Part shown: positions 44,674 through 52,239 of the stretch, in pieces
How the letters are laid out: every line of letters begins with the position of its first letter
Numbering within the stretch: the first letter of the stretch is position 1
NCBI GenBank assembly: GCA_012960755.1
Contig: DUAT01000153.1
Span: 179,899 to 232,137, forward strand
Direction of reading: 5' to 3'
DNA length: 52,239 bases
Source of the DNA: Gammaproteobacteria bacterium
Lineage (GTDB): Bacteria; Pseudomonadota; Gammaproteobacteria; Pseudomonadales; Azotimanducaceae_A
Translations under genes and position numbers: made by a program
The notes under the pieces: generated by a model
Databases searched by the model: none
Seen by the model: only the letters and a program-made list of their open reading frames with translations
Told to the model about the DNA's origin: nothing

Positions 44674-46506
44674 CTAGCGACTATGGGGCACGATTCCAAC
44701 CTGCGGCATTTCCGCAAGCCCGACATCACGGGCATGATCTTCGAATGCCGGGTTCTTCCAGAAGAACGCACCAGGTATGGTGGTGGGTATGACAAGCACA
44801 TAAAACAGCGACCGACCGATGACGTGGGTCACCAACATCACTATACCAACCATCCCCCAGCCCAGATACGCCCACAAGACGGATAAGTCAGCGGCTAATA
44901 AACTCACAGTCAGAGCCACATCCATTGCAATCAGCATGTTGCGTAACCAATACGTTTTGCCGAACCTGGTGGTCTGCACGTAGTGCGCCGCCGCACCTTC
45001 CTTACCACACCGGGTCATATCGCGGCCGTGACAATACAAACCGATCGCCTCCATAGCGATACCGCAGCAAGCACACGCACCAAAAAAATCCATAGCTGAG
45101 GTCGATGCGCCACTGGAAAATACCAGAGACAGCATCGCCAATACTCCTCCGATACTCATCGTGCAGCCAACGAAGGAAGTGGCTACTTGCCAATGATCCC
45201 AGAATGGCCGGGCTGGTATTCGGTAGCACTTAACCATGTAGTACAGACCAATGGCACCGCTTGCGATGCCAAGCACAGCGAGACCGTTGGCGGCGGACTC
45301 CAGCGGCAACAGTTCCCGGGATATGCTCAACAGCCAGTAAAGCCCTGTGCAGGTAAGGAAGAGCGCAACACCCAGGCCCTCCCGGGCCACTGGTGAATAT
45401 TTGAGGTTGTTGAAGCCCCGGTAAAACCTCAGTGGTTTGCCGAGATGCACGGTCGACATGAAGAGTGCAAGCGCCACAAGTGCACAGCTCAAGAATGCAA
45501 CGGTTGCGATGGATCCTTCGATAAGCCCGGTGGCCGAGGCGACAAAAGACAGACTGAAAGCACCAATTCCTGTCTGCGAGAGGAGCGTAAAGGCCACCAG
45601 CACATTCTCACGGGAGCTCAATTCCCGCCAATTCCACGCCCATTCTTTACCTTGTTTCTCGTCGGTGACCGGAAGGTATTCTACGCCACCCTCGCGATGA
45701 TACTTTACCGGGTTTGAGTCTGTGCGCGTCATTACCTCGGGTAAACCTCTGGTCTGCTGAAAGCGAATGTTGGGGTGTGTAATCTCTGGATCCGGGAAGC
45801 CCGGGATGGTCGTTTTTGCCTCTTCGCGGTTGGCTGGAATGTTCTCGATGACACCGAAGTCCAGCGCATTGCCCAGGCAGGCTGACACACACGCTGGTTT
45901 CAGGCCTACCTCCAGACGGTCTACGCACATGTTGCACTTTGAGACCTGACCTTCAATAGGGTCGAGTTGCGGTGCGTTATAGGGGCAAACCCAGGTACAG
46001 TAGCCGCAACCAAAGCAGGTATCAGGATCCTGCAGAACCGCGCCGTATTCGGCGTGTTTGGTGTAGGCGCCGGTGGGACAGCCCTTGAGGCAAACCGGGT
46101 CATCACAGTGATTGCACGCCATGGAAATATTCAGGCGTTGGTAGTCCGGATAAGAACCTCCTTCTATATAGCCTACGGATCGAAACGCCAGATGCGCTGG
46201 CGTCTCGTTTTTCTCAGCACACGCCGCTTCGCAGGCGTGGCAGCCGATGCAGTTATCTGCTGTGAAGAAGAATCCGTGCTGTTTGTTGCGGTTTGGATTG
46301 CAGCCCACCTCCGTGTTGTCATTGATATACAACGGGCGCTCTGCCGGTGCCGATTGGTTCGTCAGATCCAACAAATCGATTTTCTGTCCGTAGCGGTTTT
46401 CCGTTTTGTGCTGCGGATCGTACAGCAGCGCATAGCTTTGTTCGTCGTCGCGCCGCTCCCACAAAGTGCTGTCGCCAGGGGCGAGCGATTGTGCTTGTTC
46501 AGCCAT
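44674..46506 (-). CDS. DmsB-DmsC fusion: iron-sulfur and membrane anchor subunit of the nitrate reductase
   Basis: A 610-residue fusion. Residues about 75-230 are a DmsB-type ferredoxin domain with four cysteine groups: CIGCHACEAAC, CNHCDDPVCLKGC, CFGCGYCTWVC and CNMCVDRLEVGLKPACVSAC. Residues about 300-590 form an eight-helix DmsC-type quinol-oxidising anchor (MSTVHLGKPLRFYRGFNNLK). It would take electrons from quinol to the catalytic subunit. It lies two bases downstream of the NasA-type gene, so it is clearly its partner. The fusion of the two subunits is a notable architecture. Confidence 0.85.
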   Translation of the reverse strand: MAEQAQSLAPGDSTLWERRDDEQSYALLYDPQHKTENRYGQKIDLLDLTNQSAPAERPLYINDNTEVGCNPNRNKQHGFFFTADNCIGCHACEAACAEKNETPAHLAFRSVGYIEGGSYPDYQRLNISMACNHCDDPVCLKGCPTGAYTKHAEYGAVLQDPDTCFGCGYCTWVCPYNAPQLDPIEGQVSKCNMCVDRLEVGLKPACVSACLGNALDFGVIENIPANREEAKTTIPGFPDPEITHPNIRFQQTRGLPEVMTRTDSNPVKYHREGGVEYLPVTDEKQGKEWAWNWRELSSRENVLVAFTLLSQTGIGAFSLSFVASATGLIEGSIATVAFLSCALVALALFMSTVHLGKPLRFYRGFNNLKYSPVAREGLGVALFLTCTGLYWLLSISRELLPLESAANGLAVLGIASGAIGLYYMVKCYRIPARPFWDHWQVATSFVGCTMSIGGVLAMLSLVFSSGASTSAMDFFGACACCGIAMEAIGLYCHGRDMTRCGKEGAAAHYVQTTRFGKTYWLRNMLIAMDVALTVSLLAADLSVLWAYLGWGMVGIVMLVTHVIGRSLFYVLVIPTTIPGAFFWKNPAFEDHARDVGLAEMPQVGIVPHSR

Positions 46507-46508
46507 CG

Positions 46509-48698
46509 CTAGAAACTCCGCCGTTTTACGTTCAGTTCGGCTGCTTCCTGCTGGTCAATAGGTTCAATTCTGACCGCACACTGCTTGAAGGCGGGCTGTC
46601 GTGAATACGGGTCCAGCAAGCCCAGCGTCAATCGGTTTACACAGTCGTGGTAGTGGAATGGGACAAATACCATATCGCGGGGCACGCGGTGAGTCAGCTG
46701 CACCATCACAACCGCATCACCCCGCCGTGACACCAGACGCACATAGCTCTGATGCACAATGCCCTGCTCAGAGGCAGCATCGGGGTTAAGCTCCATATAC
46801 GGTGTTGGACTGAACTTATTGCAGTTGCCAATCTTTCCGGTACGGGTTCTGGTGTGGAAGTGTTCCACCACCCGGCCGCTGTTGAGCCAGAATGGATACT
46901 CCACGTCGGGACACTCGTTGTTGTTCCGGAAGTCGACTACAATGAGTTTAGCGCGCCCATCTGCCGTGGGAAATATGCCGTCAGTGTACAAGCGCGGTGT
47001 GCCGAACATGCCATTTTCACCTTCCCCATAAGGCCACTGCAGGCCTCTGGCGCGTTCGATCTTGTCCCAGGTCATGCCGGTGATATCGAGTTCCCCTCCA
47101 GCATTTTTTGATAGCACGCGCATTTCATCGAAAGCTGCCTCAGGCATATCCGGGAATGTCATTTTGGCGGCATTATCAAAGCGCCTGGCCATCTCGGTGA
47201 ATATCCAGAAGTCCGGCCTGGAATCTTCATATTGAGGCATGGCATTGCGCGTGAGGTTCACCCGCCGCTCGGTGTTGGTGTGACAGCCCTGCTTTTCCGC
47301 CCACACGGCAGCGGGAAAATACAGGTTGGCATAGTCAACGGTTTCAACGTCCGCGTAAACGTCCTGCACAATACAAAAATCGAGCTTCTCCATGGCACGG
47401 CGGATACGCGGCTGATTGGCCATGGATGTGAGTGGATTTGTCGCGATGAGCCACAGTCCACGAATGTCACCGGCTTCGATTGCCGGAAAGATATCGGTCT
47501 GCTTCAGGCCGACCCTGGGTGGCAGAAAAGTTTCGTCGATACCCCAGAAATCAGCCACCTCAGCACGATGCTCGGGGTTTTCCAGCGACCGATATCCCGG
47601 CAAGCCAGAGCAGGAGGACCACTCGCGGGTACCCATGGCGTTACATTGGCCGGTGATCGACAAGCTCGTGCCACCGGGGACGCCGATGTTGCCAGTGACG
47701 AGATTCATGTTGTTGATATTGACGACACCATCAGAGCCATGAGTACTCTGATTAATGCCCATGGTCCAGATGGACATCGCCGCCGGTGCCTTGGCGTACA
47801 AGCGCGCAACGGTACGAATAAGGTCTTCGTCGACACCGCAGATTTTCTGTGCGGTCTTTGGATCGTAGCCTGCGACCAATGCTTCCAGGTCTTCAATCCC
47901 ATTCGTGTGCGCTTCGATATAGGTGTGGTCTGCCAGCCCTTCTTTGAGGATGACATGCAGCATGGCACTAATCAGCACGGTGTCGGTTCCAGGGGTCACC
48001 GGCAGGTGAAAGTCGGCCCACTGCGCCATCATCGTCACCCGGGGATCGACCACGATTATCGGGAAGCTGCGCTTCTCCAGGGCTTCTTTCAAGCGCCAGA
48101 AAATAATCGGATGTTGCTCCGGCAAATTCGAGCCAAAGGCCATGAGACAATCGGTGTGCTCAAAATCATCGTAGCAACCAGGCGGACCGTCCGAGCCAAA
48201 GGATCGTTTGTAACCGGAGACCGCTGACGCCATGCACAGTGTCGTATTGCCATCATAGTTGTTTGTGCCGATGCAACCACGCACCAGCTTACCCAACGTA
48301 TAAAATTCCTCGGTCATAAGCTGGCCAGTGGACACCACCGCAAAAGCATCCCGTCCATATTGGCTTTGTATGGACTTGATGTTCTGCGCGCCCCAATCAA
48401 GTGCCCCGTCCCAACCGACAGGCGCGAAGTGGTCTTGCGGCCGAGTGCGCATCAATGGCTGGCTGCCCCGGCCGGGAGAGTCAAACAGATCCTGCTCGAG
48501 CAGGCCTTTGATGCACAGCTTGCCGCGGTTCACGTCCGCTCCTGCGTGACCGCGACTGGTCACCAGCTTACCGTTCGCGTCAATGCCGAGTTCGATGGAA
48601 CACCCCACGGAACAGTAGTTGCACGTGGAGTATTTCCAGTGTTCAACCTTTTTGGTCGGTATTGAAATGGGTTTTCTAGTGCGCCTGCCAAATAGCAC
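46509..48698 (-). CDS. nasA: Assimilatory-type nitrate reductase catalytic subunit (NasA/NarB-like)
   Basis: A 729-residue molybdenum bis-MGD enzyme. STCNYCSVGCSIELG binds a [4Fe-4S] cluster, and NTTLCMASAVSGYKRSFG carries the Cys molybdenum ligand found in NasA/NarB/NapA enzymes. NQSTHGSDGVVNIN and GTREWSSCSGLPGYR support nitrate reductase over formate dehydrogenase. It ends after the MGD-binding domain and has no C-terminal [2Fe-2S] domain, in keeping with electrons from the DmsBC-like partner. No signal peptide is seen, so it is cytoplasmic. The frame starts at TTG 48740, but GTG 48698 has AGGGA five bases upstream and is preferred. Confidence 0.85.
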   Translation of the reverse strand: MLFGRRTRKPISIPTKKVEHWKYSTCNYCSVGCSIELGIDANGKLVTSRGHAGADVNRGKLCIKGLLEQDLFDSPGRGSQPLMRTRPQDHFAPVGWDGALDWGAQNIKSIQSQYGRDAFAVVSTGQLMTEEFYTLGKLVRGCIGTNNYDGNTTLCMASAVSGYKRSFGSDGPPGCYDDFEHTDCLMAFGSNLPEQHPIIFWRLKEALEKRSFPIIVVDPRVTMMAQWADFHLPVTPGTDTVLISAMLHVILKEGLADHTYIEAHTNGIEDLEALVAGYDPKTAQKICGVDEDLIRTVARLYAKAPAAMSIWTMGINQSTHGSDGVVNINNMNLVTGNIGVPGGTSLSITGQCNAMGTREWSSCSGLPGYRSLENPEHRAEVADFWGIDETFLPPRVGLKQTDIFPAIEAGDIRGLWLIATNPLTSMANQPRIRRAMEKLDFCIVQDVYADVETVDYANLYFPAAVWAEKQGCHTNTERRVNLTRNAMPQYEDSRPDFWIFTEMARRFDNAAKMTFPDMPEAAFDEMRVLSKNAGGELDITGMTWDKIERARGLQWPYGEGENGMFGTPRLYTDGIFPTADGRAKLIVVDFRNNNECPDVEYPFWLNSGRVVEHFHTRTRTGKIGNCNKFSPTPYMELNPDAASEQGIVHQSYVRLVSRRGDAVVMVQLTHRVPRDMVFVPFHYHDCVNRLTLGLLDPYSRQPAFKQCAVRIEPIDQQEAAELNVKRRSF

Positions 48699-48953
48699 GA
48701 TGGTCCCTGATGCGTGGTTCAAGACATCAGCATTCTGCAAAATCTGGGCCAGCAGAAAATATCGGGTATCAGGCTTGTATCAGACCCGATACGCACTTGA
48801 ACAGTGCAAACGGTGCTGGCGTTACATTGCTTTGGTGCTGTTTCAAAGTCACACATGTCACAGCAACCGCCACATATAGATGGTCTGGGGCGGTTGTCCC
48901 TCCTGGCACCAATTTTGCTCATCCTTGACTTGAATTTTGCTCGAGTCACTTTT
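48699..48953. promoter_or_regulatory. Divergent control region between nasA and the siroheme gene
   Basis: About 255 bases between two divergent starts. It holds a GTCACACATGTCAC imperfect dyad near 48848 and TTGACT at about 48925, a possible -35 box facing the plus-strand genes. Neither side has an ATG at the expected place, so both genes appear to use GTG or TTG. I see no clear leader hairpin of the NasR type. Confidence 0.4.
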
Positions 48954-49766
48954 TTGAACAAGTCACATACCCAAACGATAAAGATAAACGGCAACAAAAA
49001 CGGCAAGGTATTCCTGGTTGGTGCCGGTCCCGGCGACCCTGATCTGCTTACCCTCAAGGCACATCGCGTCATCCAGACCGCGGACATCATCTTCTATGAC
49101 CGGCTGATCAGCCCGGCCATACAGGATCTGTTTCCTGCGCACGCCGCGCTAGCCTATGTTGGTAAAGCCAGGGGCGCACACAGCGTGCCGCAAGACGAAC
49201 TCCAAGCGTTGCTCATCGCCGCCGCACGGCAAGGTCGCAACGTATGTCGCTTGAAGGGCGGGGACCCCTTTGTATTTGGTCGTGGCGGTGAAGAGATGGC
49301 CGCCCTCATGACAGCAGGCATCGATGTCGAGATTGTACCCGGCATCACCGCCGCTTTGGGTTGCGCCGCCTACGCCGGTATTCCTCTCACCCATCGGGAT
49401 GTATCCCAGGCCGTGACGCTGGTGACAGCATGTGGTGCGGACGGCTTGAACGTGGACTGGCAGGCACTCGCCGGGCTCGGTCATACCATTGTGTTCTACA
49501 TGGGCCTTGCCGAATGCTCAACCATCCGGTCGAGTTTAGTGGCAGCCGGAAAGCCTGGCCAAACACCCGTTGCCCTCATCGAACGCGGTACGACGGAGGA
49601 GCAAAGAACAATCTGCGGCACTCTGGACCAGCTTGCCAGCCTGCCGGGCTGGTATCAGGTCCAATCACCAGCTCTCATCATCGTTGGCGAGGTCGCCGCA
49701 TTCGCTAACGACTTTCATTGGTTTGGGCGAATTCTGCCCACTGCAGCACAGGAATTGTCCGCATGA
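48954..49766 (+). CDS. cobA: Uroporphyrinogen-III C-methyltransferase (siroheme synthesis)
   Basis: A 270-residue SUMT. FLVGAGPGDPDLLTLKAHR is the family N-terminus and RLKGGDPFVFGRGGEE the S-adenosylmethionine-binding region, with PGITAALGCAAYAGIPLTHR following. It makes precorrin-2, the first step to siroheme, the cofactor of the nitrite reductase encoded next. The start is unclear: the frame has ATG codons at 48804 and 48855, but TTG 48954 lies closest to the conserved domain. It overlaps nirB by four bases (ATGA). Confidence 0.9.
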   Translation: MNKSHTQTIKINGNKNGKVFLVGAGPGDPDLLTLKAHRVIQTADIIFYDRLISPAIQDLFPAHAALAYVGKARGAHSVPQDELQALLIAAARQGRNVCRLKGGDPFVFGRGGEEMAALMTAGIDVEIVPGITAALGCAAYAGIPLTHRDVSQAVTLVTACGADGLNVDWQALAGLGHTIVFYMGLAECSTIRSSLVAAGKPGQTPVALIERGTTEEQRTICGTLDQLASLPGWYQVQSPALIIVGEVAAFANDFHWFGRILPTAAQELSA

Positions 49767-52239
49767 GAACAAAATCCCCGCAAAAAGTTGTCGTCGTGGG
49801 TAACGGCATGGTCGGTCATCACTATGTAGAGACACTGGCCGGGCTTTCCAAGTCTCAGGACGTAAACATCAACGTTATTGGTGGTGAGTCGCGACCCGCC
49901 TATGATCGTGTCCATCTGTCCAGTGTCTTTGAGGACATGTCGCCAGCCGATCTGGGGCTGACAACACACGAGCACTACGCAAAGATTGGTGTAGACGCCC
50001 ACTTTGGTGACCCGGTGGCGAACATTGATCGGGAAGTTAAACAGGTCACGACATTGGCCGGGGATTCGTACATCTACGACAGGTTAGTTCTGGCAACAGG
50101 ATCTTTTGCCTTTGTGCCGCCCATTCCAGGTGCCGACCTGCCAGGCTGCCTTGCATATCGCACGCTGGACGACCTCGGTGCCATCAAGGCAGCCGCCCAG
50201 AATTCCAGAATCGGGGTCGTCGTAGGTGGCGGCTTGTTGGGACTGGAGTGCGCGAATGCCTTGCGCAACCTGGGTCTGGAAACCCATGTTGTGGAGTTTG
50301 CGCCCGGACTCATGGGTGTACAGCTGGACGACGGCGGCAGCACCATGCTGCAACGCAAGATTGAATCACTGGGTGTTTCGATCCACACCAGTATGAACAC
50401 CCGGAAGATCACTGAGGGAGAGAAAGCCAGGCTGTGCATGGAGTTTGAAGGCGGCGATCGGCTGGAAGCCGATATCATTGTCTTTTCAGCTGGCATTCGA
50501 CCCTACGACCAACTCGCTCGCGATGCCGGTATAGATGTCGGCGACCGCGGTGGCATCGTTGTCGATGCTCACTGCCGGACCAGTGATTCGGATATCTACG
50601 CAATTGGCGAGTGCGCCTTGTTTGGCGGACGGATCTTCGGCCTGGTGGGTCCCGGGTATCGTATGGCTGAGGTCGCCGCCAGTCAGTTCACCGCGGATAA
50701 GCTTGTGTTCAGTGGTGCCGACATGTCCACTAAGCTTAAGCTACTTGGTGTCGATGTCGGTGCGATCGGCGACTCCAAAGGTGAGACGGCCGGGTCCAGG
50801 ACCTACGCCTACCGTGACGAAGCGGCCGATGTATACAAGCGTCTCATCGTTAGCGAAGACGGTACCAGGGCTCTGGGTGCAGTGTTAGTCGGAGACTGTG
50901 ACGACTACGACATGCTGCTGCAGTACTACCTTAACGAAATCGATCTGCCGGAATCTCCGGAGTCAATGATCCTGCCGCACAGCAGGGGGGGTGTGCCGCT
51001 ACTCGGCGCGTCGACGTTGCCGATGACGGCGACCATCTGCTCCTGTCATAACGTCTCCAAAGAAGACATTTTTTCCTGCATCGACACCGGCGCACAGAAT
51101 GTCGTTGATATCAAGGTGGCCACCAAAGCCAGCTCCGGCTGCGGAGGCTGCGCGCCGTTACTCAAAAGCGTTGTCGACGATGAAATGTCGGCCCGCGGTA
51201 TAGGCGTCAGCAAGGCAATCTGTGAGCACTTCGATTATTCACGCCAGGAGTTGTTCGACGTCGTGCGCGGTAAACAAATCCACACTTTTACGGAACTTGT
51301 TTTGCAACACGGCCAGGGGCTCGGCTGTGACATCTGCAAACCCGCTGTCGCGTCCATGCTTGCAGCAATCTGGAACGACCACATTCTCGAAGATGAACAC
51401 AGGGGGCTACAGGATACTAACGATCTGTATCTGGGGAACATGCAGAAGAACGGCACTTATTCTGTAGTGCCCCGCGTACCCGGCGGCGAAATAACGCCGG
51501 ACAAACTGATTGTTCTTGGCGAAGTCGCCAAAGAATATGATCTGTACACAAAAATCACCGGTGGGCAGCGCATTGATTTATTTGGTGCCGAGGTCCACCA
51601 GCTGCCAGCCATTTGGCGCCGTCTGGTCGACGCCGGGTTTGAGACGGGACATGCGTACGGTAAAGCGATGCGTACGGTTAAATCCTGTGTCGGCAACACT
51701 TGGTGCCGCTATGGTGTGCAAGACTCTGTCGGCATGGCCATCTTCATCGAAGAGCGCTACCGCGGCCTGCGTTCCCCACACAAGATCAAGCTGGCCGTGT
51801 CCGGCTGCACACGCGAGTGCGCAGAAGCCCAGAGCAAAGACGTTGGTGTGATCGCGACCGAAAACGGCTGGAATCTTTACGTTTGCGGCAATGGTGGTAT
51901 GCGGCCGCGCCACGGTGACCTGTTCGCCATCGATCTGGATGACAAAACCCTCATCACCTACATCGACCGCGTGCTGATGTTTTATGTGAAAACGGCTGAC
52001 CGCTTACAGCGCACATCGGTGTGGATGGACAATATGGAAGGAGGCTTAGCTTACCTGCAAGACGTTGTGATAAACGATGCTCTTGGCATTAATGGTGAGC
52101 TTGAAGCACAGATGGATGCTGTGGTTGATGCTTATCAGTGCGAATGGAAAACCACCATTGAAAACCCTGAGTCGCGCAAGCGTTTCCGTCAATTCGTAAA
52201 CAGCAATGCTAGCGACACCAAGATTCAGTTTGTTTCAGA
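49763..52239 (+). CDS. nirB: NAD(P)H nitrite reductase large subunit (3' end outside window)
   Basis: At least 825 residues; the end lies beyond the window. The N-terminal half is an FAD/NAD oxidoreductase (VVVVGNGMVGHHYVETL, VVGGGLLGLECANALR). A BFD-like [2Fe-2S] motif follows (CSCHN and SGCGGCAPLL). The C-terminal siroheme-[4Fe-4S] domain has SCVGNTWCRYG and SGCTRECAEAQSKDVG, the two Cys pairs that hold the cluster. It reduces nitrite to ammonium with NADH in the cytosol. It follows the siroheme gene with an ATGA overlap, so the products are made together. About 25 residues should be missing, judging by usual length. Confidence 0.96.
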   Translation, partial: MRTKSPQKVVVVGNGMVGHHYVETLAGLSKSQDVNINVIGGESRPAYDRVHLSSVFEDMSPADLGLTTHEHYAKIGVDAHFGDPVANIDREVKQVTTLAGDSYIYDRLVLATGSFAFVPPIPGADLPGCLAYRTLDDLGAIKAAAQNSRIGVVVGGGLLGLECANALRNLGLETHVVEFAPGLMGVQLDDGGSTMLQRKIESLGVSIHTSMNTRKITEGEKARLCMEFEGGDRLEADIIVFSAGIRPYDQLARDAGIDVGDRGGIVVDAHCRTSDSDIYAIGECALFGGRIFGLVGPGYRMAEVAASQFTADKLVFSGADMSTKLKLLGVDVGAIGDSKGETAGSRTYAYRDEAADVYKRLIVSEDGTRALGAVLVGDCDDYDMLLQYYLNEIDLPESPESMILPHSRGGVPLLGASTLPMTATICSCHNVSKEDIFSCIDTGAQNVVDIKVATKASSGCGGCAPLLKSVVDDEMSARGIGVSKAICEHFDYSRQELFDVVRGKQIHTFTELVLQHGQGLGCDICKPAVASMLAAIWNDHILEDEHRGLQDTNDLYLGNMQKNGTYSVVPRVPGGEITPDKLIVLGEVAKEYDLYTKITGGQRIDLFGAEVHQLPAIWRRLVDAGFETGHAYGKAMRTVKSCVGNTWCRYGVQDSVGMAIFIEERYRGLRSPHKIKLAVSGCTRECAEAQSKDVGVIATENGWNLYVCGNGGMRPRHGDLFAIDLDDKTLITYIDRVLMFYVKTADRLQRTSVWMDNMEGGLAYLQDVVINDALGINGELEAQMDAVVDAYQCEWKTTIENPESRKRFRQFVNSNASDTKIQFVS

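Noticed and set aside
47232..48227. 331-residue plus-strand open frame antisense to nasA
   Set aside because: It mirrors a strongly conserved coding frame. Its translation matches no family and it has no ribosome site.
1..52239. CRISPR array, tRNA or rRNA gene
   Set aside because: No regularly spaced repeats, cloverleaf sequences or ribosomal RNA motifs were seen. The only short tandem repeat is the two-copy unit at 47-285.

Overview
The window looks like chromosomal DNA of a free-living, probably marine, gammaproteobacterium. The reasons are the mix of cytochrome P450s, SDRs, LLM-type oxidoreductases, a TauD-type dioxygenase and a carotenoid oxygenase, a PntAA1-AA2-B transhydrogenase, a NasA/NirB nitrate assimilation locus, and near-balanced base composition. 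No rRNA, tRNA or CRISPR array was recognised, and the species cannot be named from the sequence alone.

Layout. (1) 0-4 kb, plus strand: a tandem repeat with hairpins, then a tight operon of an AmpG/PAT-type permease, a GrdB/PrdB-like protein with an in-frame UGA, and a CYP153-like P450. The UGA sits in a UPVC motif and is followed by a compact hairpin with a G-first loop, so I read it as a selenoprotein that naive gene calling would split in two. (2) 4-12 kb, minus strand: MATE exporter, NhaC antiporter, LtaS-like membrane sulfatase, GNAT, shikimate-kinase-like protein, AEC transporter, enoyl-CoA hydratase. (3) 12-18 kb: VOC protein, CinA-C protein, metal-dependent hydrolase, flavin hydroxylase/acyl-CoA dehydrogenase fold, TauD dioxygenase, alpha/beta hydrolase, SDR. 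(4) 18-25 kb: an HxlR regulator whose upstream region carries a 158-bp MITE and two operator-like repeats. It is divergent from a plus-strand run of SDR, MFS, SDR, carotenoid oxygenase, PNPOx-like protein and a second P450. (5) 25-37 kb, minus strand: kappa-GST/HCCA-isomerase-like protein, SorAB-like sulfite dehydrogenase pair, YghU-like GST, two LLM proteins, GPH symporter, a damaged ABC transporter, an N-acyl-D-amino-acid deacylase and a GMC oxidoreductase.

(6) 37.2-39.1 kb is a gene graveyard: a tyrosine recombinase remnant, a decayed copy of the pntB 3' end, a decayed copy of the GMC 5' end and a TPR-like fragment. (7) 39-44.6 kb: pntB, pntAA2 and pntAA1, an SDR, and an acyl-CoA carboxylase carboxyltransferase. 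(8) 44.7-52.2 kb: nitrate assimilation. A NasA-type catalytic subunit and a DmsB-DmsC fusion form a probable quinol-linked nitrate reductase. They are divergent from a siroheme-synthesis methyltransferase and nirB, which runs off the window.

Regions 3-5 read as a catabolic region for hydrophobic or isoprenoid-like compounds, with hydroxylases, dehydrogenases, CoA enzymes and glutathione-linked enzymes and several transporters. This is inference from family membership; no substrate can be assigned. Non-coding structure includes two copies of one terminal-inverted-repeat element (3885-4118 and 29148-29383), a different MITE at 18721-18878 and several palindromes.
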